Made by a program: the position numbers and the translations under genes. From assembly GCA_031279915.1 (NCBI GenBank), contig JAITHO010000011.1:1-5971 (forward strand): a stretch of DNA of 5,971 bases, in the 5' to 3' direction. The stretch is from Tannerellaceae bacterium. GTDB lineage: Bacteria; Bacteroidota; Bacteroidia; Bacteroidales; Tannerellaceae. Positions 1 through 5,805 of the stretch are shown here, piece by piece (position 1 is the first letter of the stretch; every line of letters starts with the position of its first letter). The notes under the pieces are model-generated. The model was not told where the DNA came from. It made no database searches and saw nothing but the letters and a program-made list of their open reading frames with translations.

Positions 1-119
1 TATGTAATCACTGGCCGAAATGTGAAATTTAGGGGGGGTAAAATGTAAACATTCTCTGCCGTTTGGGCGGCGGGGATGTTCTTTATTTCTGTATGGTATA
101 TTACTGTTTGAACTTTCAT
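1..119 (-). CDS. Partial open frame leaving the left edge; candidate gene of unknown function
   Basis: Reading the minus strand from an ATG at 119-117 gives 39 uninterrupted codons to the window edge, beginning MKVQTVIYHTEIKNIPAAQ and continuing with a Pro/Phe-containing stretch (ILPPLNFTFRPVIT). The last two visible bases are TA, so the next base decides between Tyr and a stop. I do not recognise the protein, and no signal peptide or lipobox is visible. The main support is position: a good Bacteroidota-type promoter (143-171) would start transcription about 15-20 nt upstream of this ATG, and the leader between them is A-rich (AAGAAAA), as is usual for translation starts in this phylum. An earlier ATG in the leader meets TGA after one codon. 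A run of seven C (positions 32-38) lies inside the frame. A chance frame of this length is quite possible, so confidence rests on the promoter. Confidence 0.42.
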   Translation of the reverse strand, partial: MKVQTVIYHTEIKNIPAAQTAENVYILPPLNFTFRPVIT

Positions 120-142
120 GCCATTAGATTTTCTTACCAGGG

Positions 143-171
143 CAAAGATAAAGATTTTTTTGATTTGCAAA
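143..171 (-). promoter_or_regulatory. Bacteroidota-type promoter pointing left
   Basis: On the minus strand there is TTTG (171-168), a 17-base spacer, then TATCTTTG (150-143) followed by C. This matches the -33 TTTG and -7 TAnnTTTG elements known for the housekeeping sigma factor of Bacteroides. A-tracts on the same strand lie upstream (184-191) and inside the spacer (155-161). The start of transcription would fall near 135-138, giving a short leader for the frame starting at 119. The promoter lies beyond the susD terminator, so it would serve a separate unit. Confidence 0.6.
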
Positions 172-427
172 CTTTTTGGATAGTTTTTTTTCGAATGAGG
201 AACAAAAGAATATTATCTACGGCACCGGACTGACATTTTGTTTTCTCGTTCACCCTCGAAATCATTGATATTAATGCCAGGCGAAACATTGCTTACCCTG
301 GATTATCTGCAAAAAATATTTCATAAACAAAAAAACAGAAAAAGCGCTCAGCAAATTTATTTTCTTGCTATCGCCGCTTTGCAAACCAGCCCCTCCTGTC
401 ATCGTAGCGTTTATCAGGCGCGGTTTA
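172..427. other. Intergenic spacer with no supported gene
   Basis: This stretch separates the susCD terminator from the left-pointing promoter. It contains a T8 tract (184-191), a short inverted repeat CCAGG/CCTGG around 279-301, and a lone minus-strand TAAATTTG (359-352) whose nearest TTTG lies 22 bases away, which is a poor promoter spacing. Short open frames on both strands here lack supported starts or recognisable products; one begins inside the terminator hairpin. I see no tRNA, insertion sequence or repeat array. Confidence 0.55.
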
Positions 428-477
428 CAAAATAAAAAGAGCCGCTGAACTAAACCTTGCGGCTGTTCAACGGCTCT
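428..477 (-). terminator. Intrinsic terminator of the susCD operon
   Basis: In minus-strand RNA the arm AGAGCCGTTGAAC (477-465) pairs with GTTCAGCGGCTCT (450-438). This is a 13-bp stem with one G-U pair and a 14-nt loop, followed at once by UUUUAUUUU. It begins 19 nt after the susD stop codon. The plus-strand side has no T-run, so it is one-directional. The loop carries AGCCGC, which could pair with the GCGGCT of the 3' arm as a shorter competing hairpin. No gene lies between susD and this signal, so the transcription unit ends here. Confidence 0.9.
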
Positions 478-496
478 CACTCATTCAATTAACTAT

Positions 497-2176
497 TTAG
501 TTTGCCGAGGGCGCCGAGGTGCAATAGTTTTTGCCAAGGTCCCACCAGATGGGAGTGCTTACAACGTCGCGTCCGCCGAGGAGCTGAACGCCTTTGTCGT
601 ATTCGGCTTTGTTGATCTGGATTTCGTTTTGCGGATACTGAACGCGGCGGATGAAGTTGGCAGGCTTCAGGAAGTCGCGGTCGCTGTTGTTGTACAGAAG
701 TTCGTCGCGGAACATGGGGACGTCGAAGCGCGGGAGGTTCAGCCTGCGGTGGTCGCTCCATGCTTCCATTGACATGTCGGGGAAGAGGGCGAAGTACTTC
801 TGGGTGATGATCTTTTCGATAGGCGTGTTGCCTGGTCCCTGGTTGTCGTCAAAGTTGGTGCTGGTGCCGGCGAGGTTCTTGTCGGTTGAAGCAAGATATT
901 CGTCGGCCAGGCTTCCTACACCCCAGGTTGTGAAGGAGGTACGCACGCCTTTTTCGTATTCGCTTTTTGCGTCGCCTGTTATGAATCCCTTAAGGGCGGC
1001 TTCGGCTTTCAGGAAGCATACTTCTTCGTAGAGGAATACGTCGTACGGGCGGCTTGTATACCTGGCTCCGTTGCGAATGAGGGTTCCAAGCTCGGCCCAT
1101 TGCACGTTGCTTGCATATTCGCCGGTGATGAGGGAGCCGTACATTCCGTCGGGATAGCCTCTCCATGCGCCGTTTTCGTAGCCGGGGTCGAACATTACGG
1201 GGCCGCGCGGGTCGACGGTTTCGGGATGCGTGGATACGGCAACGGGAGTGGCTCCGCTAAGGCCTGAACGGTGATTCACTATTCCGGCGGGCCATGGCGT
1301 TCCGCCTATGCCGGTGAGGAGTTTCTCCATCGTTGTGGTCATTTTCAGAGGGCCACCCCAGGTGATTTGGAACATCACGTAGTTGTAATCCTGTCCCCAG
1401 CCGCCATCGGCTTTGGGCGGGATGTATGCATTGTCGGCTGATGATTCCATCACTCCTGATGCTATTGCTTTTGCGGCCTGCTCTTTGCAGAGTTCGGGCT
1501 TCACTTCGGAGAGGCGGATGGCCAGGCGCAGGCGCAGCGAGTTGGCAAAGCGTTTCCACTTGCCGTCGTCGTTGCGATAGATAATGTCGGAGGCTGCATC
1601 GTTGAAGATAGGGAATGTGCCGCCTTTGTCGAGCAGCGCAACGGCTTCTTCAAGTTCTTTGAAAAATTCGTTGTATGCATTTTCAACCGACATGTATGGA
1701 GGATTTTCTTCCACTTCGGAATATTTGGCGAAAGGTATTGGGCCGAAATAGTCGATACCTATGGATTCAACATACACTCGCCATATCTTGGCAACGGCAA
1801 TGGCCCGTGCGAAATCTTCCTGGCGCTCGCTGAGGTTGCGAATAACGATGTTGAGCGAGGCGATAGCGTTCTGCACTCGGCGATACATGCGCTGGTTCCA
1901 GTCTTCATTCATCAGATAGTTGCGGGTGGAGAAAATTCCGCCGTCGAGCATCTGCGCATAGAAGTCGACCATCAGCGATTTGACGCGCTGTTCGTCGTCG
2001 CCTTCGATGGCCGGGAGGCTGGTGCGGAATGCGGAGGCAAGGCGGGCGTCGTTGAGGTTATAGTCAACTTCCGCGCTGGGCTGGTTGGGATTGACGTTTA
2101 TAGGCGTCAGGTCGCAAGCTGTCGGCATCATTATTAATATGGCGCAGACGGCAGCCAGTTTGAATATATTTTTCAT
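497..2176 (-). CDS. SusD/RagB-family outer-membrane nutrient-binding lipoprotein (SusD-like_2 type)
   Basis: This 559-residue protein is, by family, the surface lipoprotein that caps a SusC-type barrel and captures substrate for import. The N-terminus is a lipoprotein signal: Lys2, a hydrophobic core (residues 4-17) and a PTAC lipobox with Cys21 as the predicted lipidated residue. CDLTPINVNPNQPS is typical of the start of mature SusD-like proteins. Family marks follow in order: an N-terminal helical (TPR-like) region; DYFGPIPF (142-149); SVENAYNEFFKELEEA (about 163-178); KWKRFANSLRLRLAIRLSE (206-224); ITQKYFALF and EAWSDHRR (about 457-478); RRVQYPQNE (511-519); and TPIWWD near the C-terminus. 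These fit the SusD-like_2 branch rather than the classical starch-binding SusD. Length is normal and nothing is broken. The start is fixed by the lipoprotein signal. The gene lies 27 bp after susC with no separate promoter seen, so it is probably co-transcribed. The ligand cannot be predicted; oligosaccharide or peptide are both possible. Confidence 0.95.
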   Translation of the reverse strand: MKNIFKLAAVCAILIMMPTACDLTPINVNPNQPSAEVDYNLNDARLASAFRTSLPAIEGDDEQRVKSLMVDFYAQMLDGGIFSTRNYLMNEDWNQRMYRRVQNAIASLNIVIRNLSERQEDFARAIAVAKIWRVYVESIGIDYFGPIPFAKYSEVEENPPYMSVENAYNEFFKELEEAVALLDKGGTFPIFNDAASDIIYRNDDGKWKRFANSLRLRLAIRLSEVKPELCKEQAAKAIASGVMESSADNAYIPPKADGGWGQDYNYVMFQITWGGPLKMTTTMEKLLTGIGGTPWPAGIVNHRSGLSGATPVAVSTHPETVDPRGPVMFDPGYENGAWRGYPDGMYGSLITGEYASNVQWAELGTLIRNGARYTSRPYDVFLYEEVCFLKAEAALKGFITGDAKSEYEKGVRTSFTTWGVGSLADEYLASTDKNLAGTSTNFDDNQGPGNTPIEKIITQKYFALFPDMSMEAWSDHRRLNLPRFDVPMFRDELLYNNSDRDFLKPANFIRRVQYPQNEIQINKAEYDKGVQLLGGRDVVSTPIWWDLGKNYCTSAPSAN

Positions 2177-2196
2177 ATCCGGTTATTTATTTGAAG

Positions 2197-2209
2197 TAAT
2201 ACATTAGAA
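2197..2209 (-). repeat. Copy 1 of a 13-nt element shared by the susD and susC translation leaders
   Basis: Minus-strand TTCTAATGTATTA ends 20 nt before the susD ATG. It overlaps the last Phe codon and TAA stop of susC. The identical 13-mer lies at 5355-5367, 19 nt before the susC ATG. Within it, TAATG provides a start overlapping the susC stop, opening a five-codon frame (MYYFK, 2204-2187) that is out of frame with susD. A role in translation or small-RNA targeting is inference only. Confidence 0.6.
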
Positions 2210-5200
2210 TGATACATTGATATTGAATCCGATGCTGCGCATTGTTGGCATCGAACCATATTCATATCCTTGCGTTTTGCTGCCGCTGCTGAATCCGGCT
2301 TCGGGGTCGAAGCCTTCGGTCTTGCTGTGAATCATAAAGAGATTGCGGGCAACGAGGCCAGCCTTAATTCCGGCAAAGGGAGTTTTGCGCAGCAGTTGCT
2401 TGGGAAGCGAGTAGGCGATATTAAGCTCGCGGAGGCGAACATTGGTTGCGTCGTAAACAAATGCTTCGTCAATGGAACCTATATTCTGCCAGTAATCCTG
2501 CGCCTTAACGCTAACGGTATTGGCAGCGCCGGCCTGGGTTACTCCGCCGACAACCATCCCGTCGCGTCCTTCCAATGTCTTTGCAAGGCTACCGAATTGC
2601 GTTCCGATTCTGAGAGAGCCCATGTAAACGCTGCCGCCGTAGTTCATATCGATCAGGAATCCGAGCGAAATGTTCTTGTACGAAAATTCGTTCGACCATC
2701 CCAGCATCCATTCCGGCTGGTTGTTACCGAGCTTTTTCATCTCGGCGGCGCGAACCGGAAGTCCGTTGTCGCCAACAACGATTGTGCCGGCAGCATCACG
2801 CTCGTAGGCATAGCCGTACATGTCGCCATAAGCTCCGCCTTCTTCGGCCACGATCTGTATGGGGATAGAGGTTCCGTCGCTCAGAACCTGACGCTTGGTG
2901 TCGTCGGTGAGGGCTATGATTTTGTTGACGTTCTTCGACCAGTTCAGCAGGGTTTCCCACTTGAATTTGCTGGCAGTTTGTACGGGAGTTGCATTGAGGG
3001 CGATTTCGAAGCCCTGGTTCTGAATGTTTCCTGCATTGATCAGCTTATAGCGATAACCGGTTGCTGCCGGAACGGATATTTTCAGAATCTGGTTGAATGC
3101 ATTTTTCTTATAGTAGGATACATCGAGGCCGATGCGATTGTTGAAGCCTCTCAGCTCAAGTCCGAGCTCCCATGAACGTATGGATTCGCTCTTCAGACCC
3201 GGATTGGCCATAAAGTCGAGACTGTTCACTGTAAACACGCCTCCCTTGATGTCGTATCCTATATTATAATAGTCCTTCAACTGATAGGGATCGGTATCGT
3301 TACCTACTTCGGCCCACGATACGCGCACCTTTCCGTAGGTAAGCGGGCCAAGGCTTTTGCCCTTCTGGCTCAGCATCTGCGAGAATACCCAGCTTCCGCC
3401 GATAGACGGATAGGAGTACGAGCTGTTGTCCTTGGGAAGCGTCGACGACCAGTCGGTACGGCTTGTCAGGTCGAGGTACAGATAATTATCCCACGACAGC
3501 GATGCGGTTGCATAAAGGGAGTTGATTTGCTTGCGGCTCTTCCAGAATCCCTCGCCCGTATGCGTTTTGCCATTGGAAATGGTATAAAAGTCCGGAATAA
3601 CAAGTTCGCCCGAAAAGTCGTTGTTCAACGTACTTGAGCGGAACATGGTGTTCCCGCCGGCGGTAACAATCAAGCCTAAGCTTCCGAAAGTTTTCTGAGC
3701 CGTGAGCAGGAAGTCGGTATTGGTTTCCTTGAAGCGCTCCGTTTGTATGCGTATGCTTCCGCTATTCTCCCAATATGGATTACCTGTGGCACGGATATTT
3801 TCGGAATAGAGGGTATAGTTATCCATACCGCTCCTAAGTTTCAGGCTCAACCAATCGGTGATGGTGAAGTCGAATGCCACGAGGCTGATGTACCGGTCGC
3901 GCTCGTCGCTGTTAGTATTGCGATAAGCCGTCCAGTAGGGATTGTTCGGCGAGGAAGCGTGCGTATCGAGATAGGTTGCCGGCTTTCCGTCGGGGCGTTT
4001 CCAATTGGTTGATTCGAAAGGCAAGAAATCCGAATAACCAACGCTGCGAGGCATAAACAAGCTTTCGAGGAAGATGTTATCAGGGTCGGCAGCAAGCTTG
4101 ATGCGGTTTTTACCCTTCTGATTAATGTAGTTTACCTTAACGTCAACCGAGAACCACTTAGTCAGGTTGGCCGTTGAGCGCAGAGTAATAGATGTACGAT
4201 TGAGGCCGCTGTTCGGAACAGCTCCATTGTTGTCCATTCTAGTCACAGCAGCGCGGAAGGTCAAATCCTCGGTCGCTTTGTTGATATCGAGGCTGTTTGT
4301 CCAGCTCGATCCTGTTTGCAGGAAATCTTTGTAAACATTGTTGTCGCGGGCCGAATAGGCAAAGGTTCCCAGCCCGTTCGTAACGCTTTTGCCATCCATT
4401 GCAGGGCCCCAGCTTCCGCGCATGTCGCGGTTAAATTCGCCGTTGGTACCCTGGCCGTAAGAGTTTTGCAGCTCCGGCGTCTGCATTGGAGTTTCGAAGG
4501 TATAATTGGTATTGTAAGCAATGCCTATGCCTTTCGAAGTCCCTTTCCTGGTTGTAATCATGACAACGCCGTTACCTGCGCGGCTTCCGTAAAGAGCAGC
4601 AGCAGCCGGGCCTTTCAGCACCGACATGGTCTCAATGTCATCCGGCGAAATGTCGGAGATACCCGATCCTTTGTCGATATTTCCGTTGCCCCAGTAATCA
4701 GCCGTATTGTTGGCAAAATTATCAATGGGAACACCGTCAACAACAATAAGCGGTTGGTTATTACCGGCGATAGAGTTATTTCCACGAATAAGGATATTCG
4801 TAGCTCCACCTACGCCCGTACCGTTTTGGCGAATCTGTACGCCGGCAATCTTACCGGCCAGAGCATTAGCAACATTGGCGTCGCGGGTTTCCGTCAGCTG
4901 GTCGCCTTTCACTTCCTGCATTGCGTAACCCAAAGCTTTCTTTTCACGCTTGATGCCCAGCGCCGTAACCACAACTTCACCTAAAGCCTGCGCATCTTCA
5001 ACAAGTACAATCGACAAGGTCGACTGCCCCGTATAATTAATGCGCTGAGCAACATAACCCACGTAAGAAACAAGGATTACATCGCCATTCTTCACTCCTT
5101 CCAGCGCGAACCGTCCGTCTAAATCCGTAATCGTTCCGTTGGAAGTTCCCTCAATCAGCAGCGATGCTCCGGTTATAGGACCAAGCTCATCAACCACTGT

Positions 5201-5335
5201 TCCGGTCACTCTTCCGCTTTGCTGAGCAGCATTGGCGGCATGTTCGACAGATGCGTCAACGGCTTCCACATTCCATGTGAAACACAGAAATGCTGCTAAC
5301 GCGATCAAACTTTTTGTTTTAAAACACTTTAACAT
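2204..5335 (-). CDS. SusC/RagA-family TonB-dependent outer-membrane transporter
   Basis: This 1043-residue protein is, by family, an outer-membrane barrel that imports a substrate handed over by its SusD-like lid, powered by TonB-ExbBD. Order of parts: signal peptide (about 1-25, cleavage plausible after VEA); a CarboxypepD_reg-like beta-sandwich (about 41-115, GRVTGTVVDE, DLDGRFAL, SYVGY); the TonB-box region EVVVTALG (120-127), followed by GIKREKKALGYAMQEVKG; a plug domain (about 140-265) with the SusC signatures DGVPID (200-205) and VLKGPAAAALYGSRAGNG (239-256), ending VMITTRKG; then the barrel, which ends in an aromatic residue (INVSF), as outer-membrane barrels usually do. Length is normal for the family and no frameshift is seen. 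There is no STN domain before the beta-sandwich, so this is not the anti-sigma-signalling subtype. The start is firm: an in-frame TAA lies 18 nt upstream. It is the first gene of a bicistronic unit with the SusD-like gene. Substrate unknown. Confidence 0.97.
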   Translation of the reverse strand: MLKCFKTKSLIALAAFLCFTWNVEAVDASVEHAANAAQQSGRVTGTVVDELGPITGASLLIEGTSNGTITDLDGRFALEGVKNGDVILVSYVGYVAQRINYTGQSTLSIVLVEDAQALGEVVVTALGIKREKKALGYAMQEVKGDQLTETRDANVANALAGKIAGVQIRQNGTGVGGATNILIRGNNSIAGNNQPLIVVDGVPIDNFANNTADYWGNGNIDKGSGISDISPDDIETMSVLKGPAAAALYGSRAGNGVVMITTRKGTSKGIGIAYNTNYTFETPMQTPELQNSYGQGTNGEFNRDMRGSWGPAMDGKSVTNGLGTFAYSARDNNVYKDFLQTGSSWTNSLDINKATEDLTFRAAVTRMDNNGAVPNSGLNRTSITLRSTANLTKWFSVDVKVNYINQKGKNRIKLAADPDNIFLESLFMPRSVGYSDFLPFESTNWKRPDGKPATYLDTHASSPNNPYWTAYRNTNSDERDRYISLVAFDFTITDWLSLKLRSGMDNYTLYSENIRATGNPYWENSGSIRIQTERFKETNTDFLLTAQKTFGSLGLIVTAGGNTMFRSSTLNNDFSGELVIPDFYTISNGKTHTGEGFWKSRKQINSLYATASLSWDNYLYLDLTSRTDWSSTLPKDNSSYSYPSIGGSWVFSQMLSQKGKSLGPLTYGKVRVSWAEVGNDTDPYQLKDYYNIGYDIKGGVFTVNSLDFMANPGLKSESIRSWELGLELRGFNNRIGLDVSYYKKNAFNQILKISVPAATGYRYKLINAGNIQNQGFEIALNATPVQTASKFKWETLLNWSKNVNKIIALTDDTKRQVLSDGTSIPIQIVAEEGGAYGDMYGYAYERDAAGTIVVGDNGLPVRAAEMKKLGNNQPEWMLGWSNEFSYKNISLGFLIDMNYGGSVYMGSLRIGTQFGSLAKTLEGRDGMVVGGVTQAGAANTVSVKAQDYWQNIGSIDEAFVYDATNVRLRELNIAYSLPKQLLRKTPFAGIKAGLVARNLFMIHSKTEGFDPEAGFSSGSKTQGYEYGSMPTMRSIGFNINVSF

Positions 5336-5350
5336 AAAAGTACAATTTGG

Positions 5351-5367
5351 TTAATAATACATTAGAA
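5351..5367 (-). repeat. Copy 2 of the shared 13-nt leader element, with an in-frame mini-ORF
   Basis: Minus-strand TTCTAATGTATTA (5367-5355) ends 19 nt before the susC ATG and is identical to 2209-2197. It follows directly on the U9 tract. The ATG inside it opens MYY followed by TAA (5362-5351), in the same frame as susC and ending 15 nt before its start codon. The susD copy also begins Met-Tyr-Tyr. Translation of these mini-ORFs is untested; the peptide match follows from the DNA match and adds no independent evidence. Confidence 0.6.
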
Positions 5368-5420
5368 AAAAAAATAATCTCTATTTAGTTTTGTAGGTAG
5401 CATTATATAAGTAAAAACAT

Positions 5421-5481
5421 TAGTATTGAGATGAATACTATCGTTTTCGATATTTTCAGGGGGGAGGCTGTATTTAGTATT
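5421..5481 (-). other. Possible alternative RNA pairings in the susC leader
   Basis: In minus-strand RNA the element UAGUAUU (5440-5434) can pair perfectly with AAUACUA just downstream (5427-5421, 6-nt loop) or with an identical AAUACUA upstream (5481-5475, 34-nt loop). The hairpin UAUCG-AAAA-CGAUA (5452-5439) overlaps the central element by two bases. The structures are therefore mutually exclusive, as in a switch. All stems are short and A/U-rich, so they are weak alone and may be chance. Confidence 0.3.
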
Positions 5482-5499
5482 TGCGGCGCTCATAAAACT

Positions 5500-5541
5500 A
5501 TTGTTTAAAAGGTTCAACATCAACGGGATCAATTGTTTAAA
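5500..5541 (-). repeat. Direct repeat TTTAAACAAT x2, 32 bp apart
   Basis: The 10-mer ATTGTTTAAA (plus strand) occurs at 5500-5509 and 5532-5541, exactly 32 bp apart, which is about three helical turns. Both copies lie downstream of the inferred transcription start. Same-face spacing could suit a DNA-binding regulator, but the motif is AT-rich and short. Confidence 0.4.
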
Positions 5542-5571
5542 TCAAATAATAATAATGTCTGAAAAAAGGAA

Positions 5572-5671
5572 CTTTTAATCTGACAATGGCTGCAAAGTTA
5601 TGTGAATAATTGAAAAAACAAGCTTTTAATCCAAAAACCATTAATTATTTTTTTCAACAAGCATTTAATCC
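5572..5671 (-). repeat. Three GATTAAA-type direct repeats around the susC promoter
   Basis: Minus-strand copies are GGATTAAATGCTTG (5671-5658), GGATTAAAAGCTTG (5632-5619) and a shorter GATTAAAAG (5580-5572). The first two match at 13 of 14 positions. The middle copy ends in the TTG that forms the -33 element, and the last lies just downstream of the expected transcription start. Such placement fits an operator or activator array, though no regulator gene is in the window. Confidence 0.45.
5593..5621 (-). promoter_or_regulatory. Probable susCD promoter, Bacteroidota type
   Basis: On the minus strand TTG (5621-5619) is followed by 18 bases and then TAACTTTG (5600-5593), continuing GCA. This is an excellent fit to the -33 and -7 (TAnnTTTG) consensus of Bacteroides. 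Transcription should begin a few bases on, near 5584-5589. It lies downstream of the terminator at 5762-5796, so it would drive susCD independently of whatever lies to the right. Confidence 0.75.
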
Positions 5672-5761
5672 CTCATAATCAAGTACTCCGCAAAACGGAA
5701 AAAAATGCTCGCCAAGCCGATATAAGCTCCCAAAACCGCATCAAGAGCTCAATCTGCCTCT

Positions 5762-5796
5762 AAAAAAGTGTCAGTTTAAACGTTCCTTTAAACTGA
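5762..5796 (-). terminator. Probable intrinsic terminator of an upstream minus-strand gene
   Basis: TCAGTTTAAA (5771-5780) and TTTAAACTGA (5787-5796) form a perfect 10-bp inverted repeat with a 6-nt loop. On the minus strand it is followed by CAC and then six T (5767-5762). The stem is A/T-rich, so it is weaker than the susCD terminator. The plus-strand side lacks a T-run. It sits 9 nt after the stop codon of the partial frame entering from the right edge, which supports both calls. Confidence 0.6.
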
Positions 5797-5805
5797 TAAT
5801 CTTCG

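Larger units (their letters stand above)
5336..5587 (-). promoter_or_regulatory. Long (~250 nt) 5' leader of the susC mRNA
   Basis: The only well-formed promoter upstream of susC lies at 5593-5621, so transcription from it would create a leader of about 250 nt. I found no TAnnTTTG on this strand nearer the gene. The leader holds, from 5' to 3': two TTTAAACAAT repeats, a C-rich patch (5467-5459), the hairpin UAUCG-AAAA-CGAUA, alternative pairings of UAGUAUU, a U9 tract (5374-5366) and the 13-nt element shared with susD. The U9 tract has no strong hairpin directly before it, so it is not a convincing attenuator. There is no purine-rich Shine-Dalgarno, as expected for the phylum. It matches no riboswitch class I recognise by eye. 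Confidence 0.5.

Noticed and set aside
352..385. Minus-strand TAAATTTG with an upstream TTTG
   Set aside because: The 22-base spacing is too long, and no open frame follows before the much better promoter at 143-171.
238..480. Overlapping short frames on both strands between the susD terminator and the left promoter
   Set aside because: The plus-strand frame starts at TTG without a promoter, and the minus-strand frame starts inside the terminator hairpin. Neither resembles a known protein.
489..761. 90-codon minus-strand frame overlapping the susD 3' end
   Set aside because: It is an alternative frame of susD with Arg/Pro-rich low-complexity composition, typical of an out-of-frame reading.
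2270..3175. 301-codon plus-strand open frame antisense to susC
   Set aside because: It lies wholly inside the well-supported susC coding sequence and has no recognisable motifs or promoter. It is best explained as a shadow of susC codon use.
4316..4984. 222-codon plus-strand open frame antisense to the 5' part of susC
   Set aside because: It overlaps the plug and TonB-box coding region of susC, starts at a non-ATG codon and resembles no known family.
5366..5374. U9 tract in the susC leader as part of an attenuator
   Set aside because: No stable hairpin lies immediately before it, so an intrinsic terminator is not supported.
5386..5393. Plus-strand TAGTTTTG, a possible -7 element
   Set aside because: No TTG/TTTG at suitable spacing upstream; the nearest TTTG is 36 bases away. 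No plus-strand gene follows it.
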